In this document: positions 7,191 to 14,672 of the stretch, piece after piece
Numbering within the stretch: position 1 is the stretch's first letter
Layout of the letters: each line of letters starts with the position of its first letter
Assembly: GCA_017471285.1 (NCBI GenBank)
Contig: JAFUUZ010000047.1
Location: 1 to 33,114, forward strand
Length of the DNA: 33,114 nucleotides
DNA from: Paludibacteraceae bacterium
GTDB lineage: Bacteria; Bacteroidota; Bacteroidia; Bacteroidales; Paludibacteraceae
Reading direction: 5' to 3'
Program-made: the position numbers and the translations under genes
Notes under the pieces: model-generated
Databases searched by the model: none
The model's input: only the letters and a program-made list of their open reading frames with translations
Told to the model about the DNA's origin: nothing

Positions 7191-7890
7191 TGTTGAATAA
7201 GTCAATAATCAGTTCCATTTGTTCTTCGCGGGTCATGAAACTGTTGTCCACTACGACGGCGTCATCCGCCTGACGGAGCGGAGACTCCGCACGGTGCGTG
7301 TCGCGGTAGTCGCGGTCATTCACATCGGCTAAAACAGCCTCCATGTCCGGGTGTCCGCCTTTAGAAACCAACTCGTCATAGCGCCTCTGCGCACGTACTT
7401 CCGGACTGGCGGTAAGGAAGAGTTTCAGTTCCGCCTTCGGGAAGACCACGGTACCTATGTCACGGCCGTCCATGACGATGCCTTTCGCTTCTCCCATCTT
7501 CTGCTGCTGCGCTACGAGGAACGCCCGCACTTCTTTGATGGCGGAGATCCGGCTGGCGGCATTACCCACTTCCAGCGTACGGATAAACGGCTCCACGTCC
7601 TCCCCGTTCAGGGTCACATGTTGAACAACCCCCTCCGGCTCCCCCTCAAGGGGAGTGACAGGAACTCGTTTGAAACCCACTTGGATCTTTTCCAAGGCGG
7701 CGATGATGTCTTCGTTGGAGTCCAGATGGTTGCGGAGCGTGTATAAGGCTATCGCGCGGTACATAGCGCCTGTGTCCACATACGTATAGCCGGCATAGGA
7801 TGCCAGCGCTTTGGCTATCGTCGATTTGCCGCAGGACGAATAGCCGTCTATGGCTACAATAATCTTATTTGCTATTTCGTCATTTACCAT
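7168..7890 (-). CDS. cmk: Cytidylate kinase
   Basis: A 240-residue CMP/dCMP kinase of nucleotide metabolism in the cytoplasm. The P-loop is GYSSCGKST (residues about 16-24), followed by YVDTGAMYRA and MDGRDIGTVVFP with KLFLTASPEVRAQRRYDEL in the LID region. Its first residues MVND come from the phrase ATGGTAAATGAC, also found at polA; the family core starts around IIVAIDGYSSCGKST. A second oddity is TPLEGEPEGVV (residues about 79-89), coded by a GC-rich palindrome-like element at 7629-7656. The gene lies between porQ (38 bases upstream) and ispH. No promoter is visible in front of it, so it is probably read from the porQ promoter. Confidence 0.93.
   Translation of the reverse strand: MVNDEIANKIIVAIDGYSSCGKSTIAKALASYAGYTYVDTGAMYRAIALYTLRNHLDSNEDIIAALEKIQVGFKRVPVTPLEGEPEGVVQHVTLNGEDVEPFIRTLEVGNAASRISAIKEVRAFLVAQQQKMGEAKGIVMDGRDIGTVVFPKAELKLFLTASPEVRAQRRYDELVSKGGHPDMEAVLADVNDRDYRDTHRAESPLRQADDAVVVDNSFMTREEQMELIIDLFNKTLDKLD
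7629..7656. repeat. GC-rich REP-like palindrome inside cmk
   Basis: CCCCCTCC-GGCT-CCCCCTC-AAGGGGAGT contains CTCCCCTT facing AGGGGAG-type arms, like the GC-rich palindromic elements seen between Bacteroidota genes. Here it is read in frame as TPLEGEPEGVV. Confidence 0.55.
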
Positions 7891-7928
7891 TTATTTATCG
7901 ATTATATTTCTTAGCCGCAAGGGCACGA

Positions 7929-9029
7929 TTACTTCATCATAGAATGGATATCCAGTGTCAGTCCTACCTGGTAGGAGAAATTGGATTTGGTTAACTGGCT
8001 GATTGCGAAACCCAGCCGGACTTGTTTGATCTTTACTCCGGCGCCGAGCGCAAAACCTGCCAGCGATTTCTGGTCCGTCAACTGCAATTCCGCGCGCCGG
8101 CGGTGGTTGTAACTGAGGGCGATATAGAATTTCTCGCTCTTGGGAACAACCTCGATACACCATATCGTATGGCGGAACATCATGTCGTACCATTTGACGT
8201 CATGGGGTATGATGTCGCCGGTCGTCGGACTCTTGTCCAGACTTGTCCATTCGTAGTTGAGATGCCATGTCTGCATGTTATGTATCTGCAGGTGGAACCG
8301 CAAAGGCGCGTGCTTGACGCGGTAGGTCAGACCCAACTGCAGGTTCAGAGGCAGCATCTCATGTCCGGTGCCGTCTTCGGAGGAGTAGAAACTCTTGATC
8401 TGCCATCCGATGTTCTGCAACACCAGGCCCATCTGGAAGGTTGAATCTCTTGTCTGGAAATGTGCTCCTACGTCTGCGCCGATGGCGAACGAATTATAGC
8501 TCTCGTAAATCGAATAAACGGGTTTGAGCGTCACGCCGATCTTCCAGCATGGATGCAACTGGCGCGCGTACATCACGTCTATCAGTATGTCCCGCGCACC
8601 GAAACTGCCGCCGCTTAAGTTACCGTTCTCGTCCGCATATTTCATCCGTCCGTAGTCCAGATAATGGATACCTACGGCGAAATAGTTCGGTTTCTCCGGC
8701 GCACCGTCACCGCTGCTCCGCAATCCCTTTGCTTCGCCGAAATTATGTCCGTATAGTGCGGAACCGAACATCGTTCCGGGCAGATAATAGGAGTAGTTGA
8801 GCTGCAGCGTCATGTGGCTGTTCGCGTGCAGCAGGGCAGGGTTGCACATACCCATGGATATATCGCCGTCGCTGACGCTCACGTTGCTTCCGCCCAAAGC
8901 ATTCAGACGCGACGAAGTAGGCAAGCTCATAAAAGAGAACACCGATCTGCCTGCGCTCGACACCTGTCCAAATGTACAAAGAGACAAGGAACAAAGGAGA
9001 AGCGTTACTATTTTTCTTCTTATAGCCAC
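7929..9029 (-). CDS. porQ: Type IX secretion system protein PorQ
   Basis: A 366-residue outer-membrane protein matching PorQ, a part of the attachment complex that anchors type IX cargo at the cell surface. It has a signal peptide (hydrophobic TLLLCSLSLCTFG, cleavage near GQVSSA). Then comes the characteristic start FSFMSLPTSSRLNALGGSNVSVSDGD and barrel strands ending in SNFSYQVGLTLDIHSM. The start is GTG at 9029; ATGs nearby are out of frame and stop at once. The leader from the promoter box is 24 bases. As I recall, porQ is also followed by cmk and ispH in Porphyromonas gingivalis. The signal peptide is coded by a phrase one mismatch from those at 2435 and 2772. Confidence 0.9.
   Translation of the reverse strand: MAIRRKIVTLLLCSLSLCTFGQVSSAGRSVFSFMSLPTSSRLNALGGSNVSVSDGDISMGMCNPALLHANSHMTLQLNYSYYLPGTMFGSALYGHNFGEAKGLRSSGDGAPEKPNYFAVGIHYLDYGRMKYADENGNLSGGSFGARDILIDVMYARQLHPCWKIGVTLKPVYSIYESYNSFAIGADVGAHFQTRDSTFQMGLVLQNIGWQIKSFYSSEDGTGHEMLPLNLQLGLTYRVKHAPLRFHLQIHNMQTWHLNYEWTSLDKSPTTGDIIPHDVKWYDMMFRHTIWCIEVVPKSEKFYIALSYNHRRRAELQLTDQKSLAGFALGAGVKIKQVRLGFAISQLTKSNFSYQVGLTLDIHSMMK
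8971..8986. repeat. Dispersed 16-mer, copy 3 (AATGTACAAAGAGACA)
   Basis: One mismatch from the copies at 2435-2450 and 2772-2787, continued by ACAAAGGAG. On the coding strand it encodes SLSLCTF of the PorQ signal peptide. Confidence 0.8.
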
Positions 9030-9053
9030 ATTACCGCATTATAAAATCGGGTG

Positions 9054-9085
9054 CAAAGGTACAACTTTTTTTTGAATTGTGCAAA
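9054..9085 (-). promoter_or_regulatory. porQ-cmk-ispH promoter
   Basis: Minus-strand TTTG (9085-9082), 20 bp, TACCTTTG (9061-9054). It stands back to back with the frdC promoter; the two -33 elements are 4 bp apart within GCAAAT-TT-ATTTGC. Confidence 0.8.
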
Positions 9086-9089
9086 TTTA

Positions 9090-9121
9090 TTTGCATATGT
9101 CATTTTTTTTTAGTAATTTTG
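9090..9121 (+). promoter_or_regulatory. Fumarate reductase operon promoter
   Basis: TTTG (9090-9093), 20 bp, TAATTTTG (9114-9121). It leaves a leader of about 55 bases before the ATG at 9183. Confidence 0.8.
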
Positions 9122-9182
9122 CAGCGCAAAATGCAGAATACACAAAATAACTAAAATAATTCACTAAAAACAAACAATCTTT

Positions 9183-9875
9183 ATGTGGTTAAAAGATTCA
9201 TCTGTCGGCCGTAAATTCGTAATGGCCCTCAGTGGAGCGGCGCTTGTGCTGTTCCTGCTTTTTCATGGTTGTATGAACCTGGCGCTGGTGTTCAGCGAGG
9301 AGGCGTACAACGCGATCTGCCGTTTCCTCGGCGCTAACTGGTACGCCGTCATCGGATCGCTGGGTATTGCTTTCCTGGTGCTGGTACATTTCTGCTACGG
9401 TCTGTATCTGACCATCCAGAACCGTGCTGCGCGTGGCAATGACCGTTATGAGGTTCGCGCGAAGAAAGAAGGTGTGACCTGGGAGTCGGAGAACATGCTC
9501 GTTCTCGGATTTATCATCCTCGGTTTCCTCTGCTTGCACCTCTACAACTTCTGGTTCAAGATGCAGTTTGCCGAGCTGACCGGCATCCATACGGGTGCGT
9601 TTGACCCGCAGAACGGTGCCGCTTATGTCAAAGAGTTGTTCACCACTCCTGTCTGGGGTCAAGTGTATTGTGTGCTCTATCTGCTCTGGTTCGTTGTGCT
9701 CTGGCTACACCTCAATCACGGTGTGGGTTCGGCTATGACCTCTATGGGACTCAACAACCTCAAATGGCAGAAACGCGTAGAAGTGATCAGTACGGTAGTG
9801 GCTACAATCGTTGTACTGCCGTTCACTATTGTTGTGCTGTATTATCTGGGCATGGGAATAGGCATGCTTTGCTAA
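9183..9875 (+). CDS. frdC: Fumarate reductase/succinate dehydrogenase cytochrome b subunit
   Basis: A 230-residue membrane anchor with five hydrophobic segments (about residues 12-36, 54-78, 105-125, 160-180, 203-228). It is the single-subunit dihaem type found in Bacteroidota and Wolinella. Histidines in FLLFHGCMN, VLVHFCYG, LGFLCLHLYNFW and VLWLHLNHG are the candidate haem ligands. It passes electrons between menaquinone and the FrdA/FrdB catalytic subunits. First gene of the operon frdC-frdA-frdB, with its own promoter. Family annotators often name it sdhC; in an anaerobe the fumarate-reducing direction is more likely. Confidence 0.93.
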   Translation: MWLKDSSVGRKFVMALSGAALVLFLLFHGCMNLALVFSEEAYNAICRFLGANWYAVIGSLGIAFLVLVHFCYGLYLTIQNRAARGNDRYEVRAKKEGVTWESENMLVLGFIILGFLCLHLYNFWFKMQFAELTGIHTGAFDPQNGAAYVKELFTTPVWGQVYCVLYLLWFVVLWLHLNHGVGSAMTSMGLNNLKWQKRVEVISTVVATIVVLPFTIVVLYYLGMGIGMLC

Positions 9876-9908
9876 AGTGAAAGGTGAAAACTGAAAACTG
9901 AAAGGAAA
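9875..9908. repeat. Heptamer phrase repeat between frdC and frdA
   Basis: Starting at the frdC stop: GTGAAAG, GTGAAAA, CTGAAAA, CTGAAAG. It fills the 38-base gap and ends in the purine-rich GGAAAG just before the frdA start. Confidence 0.8.
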
Positions 9909-9913
9909 GAATT

Positions 9914-12016
9914 ATGGCAAAGAAAGAAGAAATAATTGATGCAGCTAAGAAGACAGTTAAGAAAGTAGCTGTTAGGGCTGCGAAGAAAGCTGTAGAGGCT
10001 GCAGAGGCAGCGGCTACTGCCGCAGCGGAGGCAATCAAGGAGGCGCAGACTCCGGTTATCACTCCGAAGGACGCTAAGATTCCCGAGGGACCGCTGGAGT
10101 TGAAGTGGACGAACTACAAGAACCATCAGAAATTGGTGAACCCGGCTAACAAGCGCCGTCTGGACATTATTGTCGTAGGAACGGGTCTTGCCGGTGCTTC
10201 GGCTGCCGCGTCTCTCGCAGAGATGGGATTCAACGTACTGAACTTCTGTATTCAGGACAGTCCGCGCCGTGCGCACTCCATCGCTGCGCAGGGCGGTATC
10301 AACGCAGCGAAGAACTACCAGAACGATGGTGACTCCGTTTATCGTCTCTATTACGATACCATCAAGGGTGGTGACTACCGTGCACGTGAGGCAAACGTAT
10401 ATCGTCTGGCGGAAGTCAGCAATAACATCATCGACCAGTGCGTGGCACAGGGTGTTCCTTTTGCACGCGAGTACGGAGGTCTGCTGGACAACCGTTCTTT
10501 CGGTGGTGCACAGGTAAGCCGTACCTTCTACGCAAAAGGTCAGACCGGTCAGCAGTTGCTGCTCGGCGCATACAGCGCACTGAGCCGCCAGATCGGCAAA
10601 GGCAAAGTAAAGATGTACACCCGCTATGAGATGCTCGACATCGTGCTCATCGCGGATGAGAACGGCGAGAAGCGTGCGCGTGGTATCATCGCCCGTAACC
10701 TCGTTACCGGCCGCATCGAGCGTTTCTTTGCCCACGCGGTAGTAGTAGGTTCCGGTGGTTACGGCAACACCTTCTTCCTCTCCACCAACGCCATGGCTTC
10801 CAACGGTTCGGCTGCTATGCAGATGTACCGCCATGGAGCTTATTTCGCTAACCCCTGCTACGCACAGATTCACCCGACCTGTATTCCGAAGCATGGAGAC
10901 TTCCAGTCCAAACTGACCCTGATGAGTGAGTCGCTCCGTAACGACGGACGTATCTGGGTACCGAAGAAACTGGAGGACGCCAAACTGCTGCAGGCAGGCA
11001 AGATCAAAGGACGCGACATCCCTGAAGAGGATCGCGATTACTACTTGGAGCGCCGCTATCCGGCATTCGGAAACCTCGTCCCGCGTGACGTGGCTTCGCG
11101 TGCCGCCAAAGAGCGTTGCGACAAGGGCTACGGCGTGAACAACACCGGTCTGGCTGTGTTCCTTGATTTCAGCGAGGCTATCCAGCGTCTGGGTAAGGAT
11201 GTCGTTGCTCAAAAGTATGGAAACCTCTTCCAGATGTATGAGAAGATTGTCGATGAGAACCCGTACGAGAACCCGATGATGATCTTCCCGGCTATTCACT
11301 ATACGATGGGCGGTATCTGGGTGGACTACGAGCTGCAGACATCCGTCAAGGGTCTGTTCTGTATCGGTGAGGCGAACTTCTCCGACCACGGAGCAAACCG
11401 TCTGGGTGCTTCCGCCCTCATGCAAGGTCTCGCTGACGGCTATTTCGTACTGCCTTATACCATTCAGAACTACCTCGCAGACCAGATCGGCGTACCGCGT
11501 ATGAGTACCGACCTGCCGGAGTTTGCAGAGGCGGAGAAAGCCGTACAGGACAAGATTGACAAACTGATGGCTATACAAGGCAAGCGTTCGGTTGACAGCA
11601 TCCACAAAGAGCTGGGTCTCGTGATGTGGGACTTCGTCGGCATGGGACGTACCGCAGAAGGCTTGAAAGAAGGTATCAAGAAGATTGACGCCATCAAGAA
11701 AGAGTTCTGGACCAACGTCTATATCCCGGGTGAGGCTAACAGCCTGAATAACGAACTGGAGAAAGCGCTCCGTCTGGCGGACTTCATTGAGATAGGCCGT
11801 CTGATGGCTGTCGATGCTCTCCATCGTGAGGAGTCCTGCGGTGGTCACTTCCGCGAGGAATACCAGACACCGGAAGGCGAGGCTCTCCGTCAGGACGACA
11901 AGTTCTCATACGTAGGCTGCTGGAAATATATGGGTGAGGACCAAGAGCCGCAACTCATCAAAGAGCCGCTTGACTACGAATTCACGGAACGTAAAACGCG
12001 TAATTACAAAAACTAA
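9914..12016 (+). CDS. frdA: Fumarate reductase/succinate dehydrogenase flavoprotein with unusual N-terminal extension
   Basis: A 700-residue FAD subunit interconverting fumarate and succinate on the cytoplasmic face. FAD-binding VVGTGLAGA lies at about residues 87-95. The covalent-FAD histidine is in [11 protein letters not shown] (His121), the substrate-binding region is QIHPTCIP, and [12 protein letters not shown] is the C-terminal FAD/active-site motif. Typical Bacteroidota homologues begin directly with a short lead into [23 protein letters not shown]. Here about 52 extra residues, Ala/Lys/Glu-rich and histone-tail-like ([20 protein letters not shown]), precede that point and probably form an amphipathic helix. 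The start at 9914 is the only ATG before the conserved part. It is followed two bases later by frdB. Confidence 0.95.
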   Translation: MAKKEEIIDAAKKTVKKVAVRAAKKAVEAAEAAATAAAEAIKEAQTPVITPKDAKIPEGPLELKWTNYKNHQKLVNPANKRRLDIIVVGTGLAGASAAASLAEMGFNVLNFCIQDSPRRAHSIAAQGGINAAKNYQNDGDSVYRLYYDTIKGGDYRAREANVYRLAEVSNNIIDQCVAQGVPFAREYGGLLDNRSFGGAQVSRTFYAKGQTGQQLLLGAYSALSRQIGKGKVKMYTRYEMLDIVLIADENGEKRARGIIARNLVTGRIERFFAHAVVVGSGGYGNTFFLSTNAMASNGSAAMQMYRHGAYFANPCYAQIHPTCIPKHGDFQSKLTLMSESLRNDGRIWVPKKLEDAKLLQAGKIKGRDIPEEDRDYYLERRYPAFGNLVPRDVASRAAKERCDKGYGVNNTGLAVFLDFSEAIQRLGKDVVAQKYGNLFQMYEKIVDENPYENPMMIFPAIHYTMGGIWVDYELQTSVKGLFCIGEANFSDHGANRLGASALMQGLADGYFVLPYTIQNYLADQIGVPRMSTDLPEFAEAEKAVQDKIDKLMAIQGKRSVDSIHKELGLVMWDFVGMGRTAEGLKEGIKKIDAIKKEFWTNVYIPGEANSLNNELEKALRLADFIEIGRLMAVDALHREESCGGHFREEYQTPEGEALRQDDKFSYVGCWKYMGEDQEPQLIKEPLDYEFTERKTRNYKN

Positions 12017-12018
12017 TC

Positions 12019-12774
12019 ATGGATAGTTATATAGATATTAAGGTTCGTGTTTGGAGACAAGCAGGACCCAAGGCTCAGGGACATTTCGAGACCTACGAGC
12101 TGAAACATGTATTCCAAGGCGCATCGTTCCTGGAGATGATTGATATCCTGAACGAGCAGCTTATTGCAGAGCACAAAGACCCTGTGACCTACGATCACGA
12201 TTGCCGCGAGGGAATTTGCGGTATGTGCTCGATGTACGTCAACGGTCACCCGCACGGACCAGACTCTGCTATCACCACCTGTCAGCTGCATATGCGTAAG
12301 TTCAAAGACGGCGAGACCATCACCGTAGAGCCGTGGCGCAGCCGTGCGTTCCCTGTTATCAAAGACCTGATGGTGGACCGCGGTGCGTATGACAAGATTA
12401 TGCAAGCAGGCGGTTTCGTTTCCGTCAACACCGGCGGTGTACCTGACGCAAACGCCATTCCTATTCCGAAGCCCGTAGCAGACGAGGCGATGGATGCAGC
12501 TTCCTGTATCGGTTGCGGCGCATGCGCTGCGGCTTGCAAGAATGGTTCGGCAATGCTGTTCGTGGCGGCTAAGGTTTCGCAACTCGCTCTTCTGCCGCAA
12601 GGCAAGATCGAGGCGGCTGCACGTGCCAAAGCGATGGTAGCTAAGATGGACGAACTCGGTTTCGGTAACTGTACCAACACAGGTGCTTGTGCTGCCGAGT
12701 GCCCGAAGAGCGTCAGCCTCGCTAATATAGCAAGACTGAACCGCGAGTTCCTCAAGGCGAAGTTCAAAGACTAA
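12019..12774 (+). CDS. frdB: Fumarate reductase/succinate dehydrogenase iron-sulfur subunit
   Basis: A 251-residue electron-transfer subunit. Cysteine motifs appear in the canonical order: [2Fe-2S] CREGICGMC with a later Cys, [4Fe-4S] [14 protein letters not shown], and the [3Fe-4S] region [15 protein letters not shown]. It links FAD in FrdA to the haems of FrdC. It starts two bases after the frdA stop, so translation is probably coupled. It ends in front of a strong hairpin terminator at 12810. Confidence 0.96.
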   Translation: MDSYIDIKVRVWRQAGPKAQGHFETYELKHVFQGASFLEMIDILNEQLIAEHKDPVTYDHDCREGICGMCSMYVNGHPHGPDSAITTCQLHMRKFKDGETITVEPWRSRAFPVIKDLMVDRGAYDKIMQAGGFVSVNTGGVPDANAIPIPKPVADEAMDAASCIGCGACAAACKNGSAMLFVAAKVSQLALLPQGKIEAAARAKAMVAKMDELGFGNCTNTGACAAECPKSVSLANIARLNREFLKAKFKD

Positions 12775-12778
12775 GTAG

Positions 12779-12794
12779 CAGCCATGTATGGCTG
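12779..12794 (+). other. Small perfect hairpin after frdB
   Basis: CAGCCA-TGTA-TGGCTG gives a 6-bp perfect stem with a 4-base loop just after the stop codon and upstream of the terminator. It may protect the mRNA 3' end (inference). Confidence 0.5.
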
Positions 12795-12809
12795 GTCTGC
12801 ACAAAAAAT

Positions 12810-12835
12810 GGCGACTCGTATGAGCCGCCGTTTTT
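12810..12835. terminator. Bidirectional intrinsic terminator
   Basis: GGCGACTC-GTAT-GAGCCGCC forms an 8-bp stem with one A/C mismatch, followed by GTTTTTATT on the plus strand. It is preceded by ACAAAAAAT, which is a T-run on the minus strand. It serves the convergent frdB and pectate lyase genes. Confidence 0.85.
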
Positions 12836-12862
12836 ATTGTTGCATGTTTTGAGGCAAATGAG

Positions 12863-14545
12863 TTATTCTATTCTTCTTCCCATTGCGTCATAGACGTTCT
12901 CGCCTCGGAGGATGAGCAGTTGTCCGTTGCGGAATAGTTTGTACGCTTTGTTTTCTTCGTTCGCGGAGGGCTCTATATTTTCTGTAGTGCCGTCATTCGC
13001 TTTGATGTTAAAACATACCTGCGAAATCCTTGTGCCGGTGCCGGCGGAGCGCTGGATCGTGAATGACTTGGCGTTAGCCGGAGCTGTCAGTAAGACGGTC
13101 TCTTTTGTTGCGCCGGAAATGTTATAAGTCGTGTTGTTGGCATTCCCCCAATGATAGGCGATTGTGTTTTTGTCCTCCGCCCAGTTGGGGATAGTGACAT
13201 CAAAGGAAACAGAAGTGATTGTGGCGTTGTATGCCGAGAAATCGAAGGTGATGTAGTCGCTGTTGGCTCCCATATGTAGAAATCCCTGATCCCATTTGGA
13301 ACCTTTGCCGGCGTTGAGTGATGCCACTATCGATAGTTGGCTGAATTCCGCGGGAATACCTCCGTTGGCGACTGATGGTTCTTCACCTAAACTCAGATCG
13401 ACGCAGCAGTCTCCGCTGACCACAGCAGTTCCGCCTTGTTCTCCTCCTTGCTCTCCGCCTTGTTCTCCTCCTTGTTCTCCGCCCGGATTCTCGCTCCCGC
13501 TATCGCATGAAGATGAGACTTCTGCGGTATTGGAGACGGTGAGTGTAGCTCCTGCACCGCAACTGCTGTTCGTCACGTAGTTCTTTGCCTCTGCGGCGCT
13601 CAAAGCGTCATATGCGTAACTCGGAGCCGACACGCTACCGCTGTTACTCGGCAGGTTTCCTGTGCAGTTGACGAACTTGCAGGCATTACTGCTTCCTCCA
13701 TAAACACTCCAGATCTTAGAGGCACTATTCGCTTTACCTGCAAAAGTACAGCCCTCGAAATAGCACTTGGCATTCTCCGGCCCCACGTAGTAATCCGCTA
13801 CGGACGAGTTCCAGTAGCAGTTCAGATAGTGAATCAAGGCATTGCGGCAGCGGGTCATGCGTTGTTTGCAGCCCTCGTCCCACCAGCAGAAGCCGTATGT
13901 GATATTGTATGTTCCGTCAGCGGGTTTGTCGGAAGAGCCGGAGCCGACCAGATTGGAGAAACGGTGGTCGTCTGATCCGCCAGAACCGCCTGCTTTTGGT
14001 GCTTTGAGGTAGCGGAAACGGCACCAGGTGACGCTGATGTTGTCGCTCTTGCCTTTGATATCGAAGTTACCGTCACAGCCGTCCTGGAAATCGCAATGGT
14101 CCACCCACACGTTCTTTGCACCGTCGAGGCACAAGTTGTCCCATCCGTCGCAGTCATACGCTCCGGGACCTTCGAACGTCAGGTTGCGAAGGAGTAGGTT
14201 ACTGCCCTTCAGATACAGGATGCCTGAGTTGTCTTTGTTCTGCTGGTTGGAAATCAGTTTCTTTCCCGGCAGAGCCATGATGGTCAGGTTGTCCTTGTCG
14301 GTGCTGATATGGTTCGTGACAGTAATATTTTGCGTGATGATAATAACACGGTTGCTTTTGCTCAAAGCACTGCTCAGTTCGCTTGCGCTGGTCACGAGAA
14401 TAGGCGTAGCGTTTCCGCCGCCCGTCACAGAACCTGCATAGCCCCATGAGGACTCCGCACAGTAGTTAACGGCATGAAGAGAAGTTATTGACGGTCCGAG
14501 GATCAGGAACAGACTAATACTAATAAGAGAGATGATTTTCTTCAT
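12863..14545 (-). CDS. Secreted pectate lyase (PL1 family) with C-terminal secretion tail
   Basis: A 560-residue secreted protein. The signal peptide is residues 1-25 (IISLISISLFLILG, cleavage near LHA). A parallel beta-helix pectate lyase domain spans about 28-340, with the PL1 hallmark WVDHCDFQDGCDGNFDIKG. A Gly/Glu/Gln linker (GGEQ repeated four times, residues about 356-372) leads to a beta-rich module of about 380-525 (DYITFDFSAYN, AKSFTIQRSAGTGTRISQVCF), perhaps carbohydrate-binding. The tail KLFRNGQLLILRGENVYDAM ends the protein. It resembles the short C-terminal segment (LRNGQL-type) on exported Bacteroidales proteins, so type IX export is likely but not proven. Predicted role: cleavage of polygalacturonate outside the cell. 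It has its own promoter with a 21-base leader. Confidence 0.88.
   Translation of the reverse strand: MKKIISLISISLFLILGPSITSLHAVNYCAESSWGYAGSVTGGGNATPILVTSASELSSALSKSNRVIIITQNITVTNHISTDKDNLTIMALPGKKLISNQQNKDNSGILYLKGSNLLLRNLTFEGPGAYDCDGWDNLCLDGAKNVWVDHCDFQDGCDGNFDIKGKSDNISVTWCRFRYLKAPKAGGSGGSDDHRFSNLVGSGSSDKPADGTYNITYGFCWWDEGCKQRMTRCRNALIHYLNCYWNSSVADYYVGPENAKCYFEGCTFAGKANSASKIWSVYGGSSNACKFVNCTGNLPSNSGSVSAPSYAYDALSAAEAKNYVTNSSCGAGATLTVSNTAEVSSSCDSGSENPGGEQGGEQGGEQGGEQGGTAVVSGDCCVDLSLGEEPSVANGGIPAEFSQLSIVASLNAGKGSKWDQGFLHMGANSDYITFDFSAYNATITSVSFDVTIPNWAEDKNTIAYHWGNANNTTYNISGATKETVLLTAPANAKSFTIQRSAGTGTRISQVCFNIKANDGTTENIEPSANEENKAYKLFRNGQLLILRGENVYDAMGRRIE
13431..13493. repeat. 12-bp tandem repeat encoding the GGEQ linker
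   Basis: Four to five imperfect copies of CCTTGTTCTCCT/G on the plus strand (GGxGGxGAxCAA on the coding strand) encode GGEQ repeats in the pectate lyase linker. Confidence 0.9.
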
Positions 14546-14566
14546 ATTTGTAAGTTAATTTGCTCG

Positions 14567-14598
14567 CAAAGGTACAAAAAAATATCTTTCGCTCCAAA
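14567..14598 (-). promoter_or_regulatory. Pectate lyase promoter
   Basis: Minus-strand TTTG (14598-14595), 20 bp, TACCTTTG (14574-14567). The -33 element lies in the loop of the terminator hairpin of the preceding VWA gene, and the -7 element follows directly on its T-run. Confidence 0.75.
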
Positions 14599-14614
14599 TA
14601 AAAGAAGCGAAAGA
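14575..14614 (-). terminator. Terminator of the VWA gene, overlapping a promoter
   Basis: Minus-strand TCTTTCGCT ... AGCGAAAGA (9 bp with the outer T-A pair, 12-base loop) followed by TATTTTTTT. It lies about 60 bases after the VWA stop codon. Confidence 0.7.
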
Positions 14615-14672
14615 CACAAAAAACGTCAATTTGTTGCATGTTTTTGCTAAAAATGCATCGTTAGCAGCGCAT

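Noticed and set aside
9872-11848. 658-residue open frame antisense to frdA
   Set aside because: It is a codon-bias shadow of a conserved gene and has no recognisable domain or promoter.
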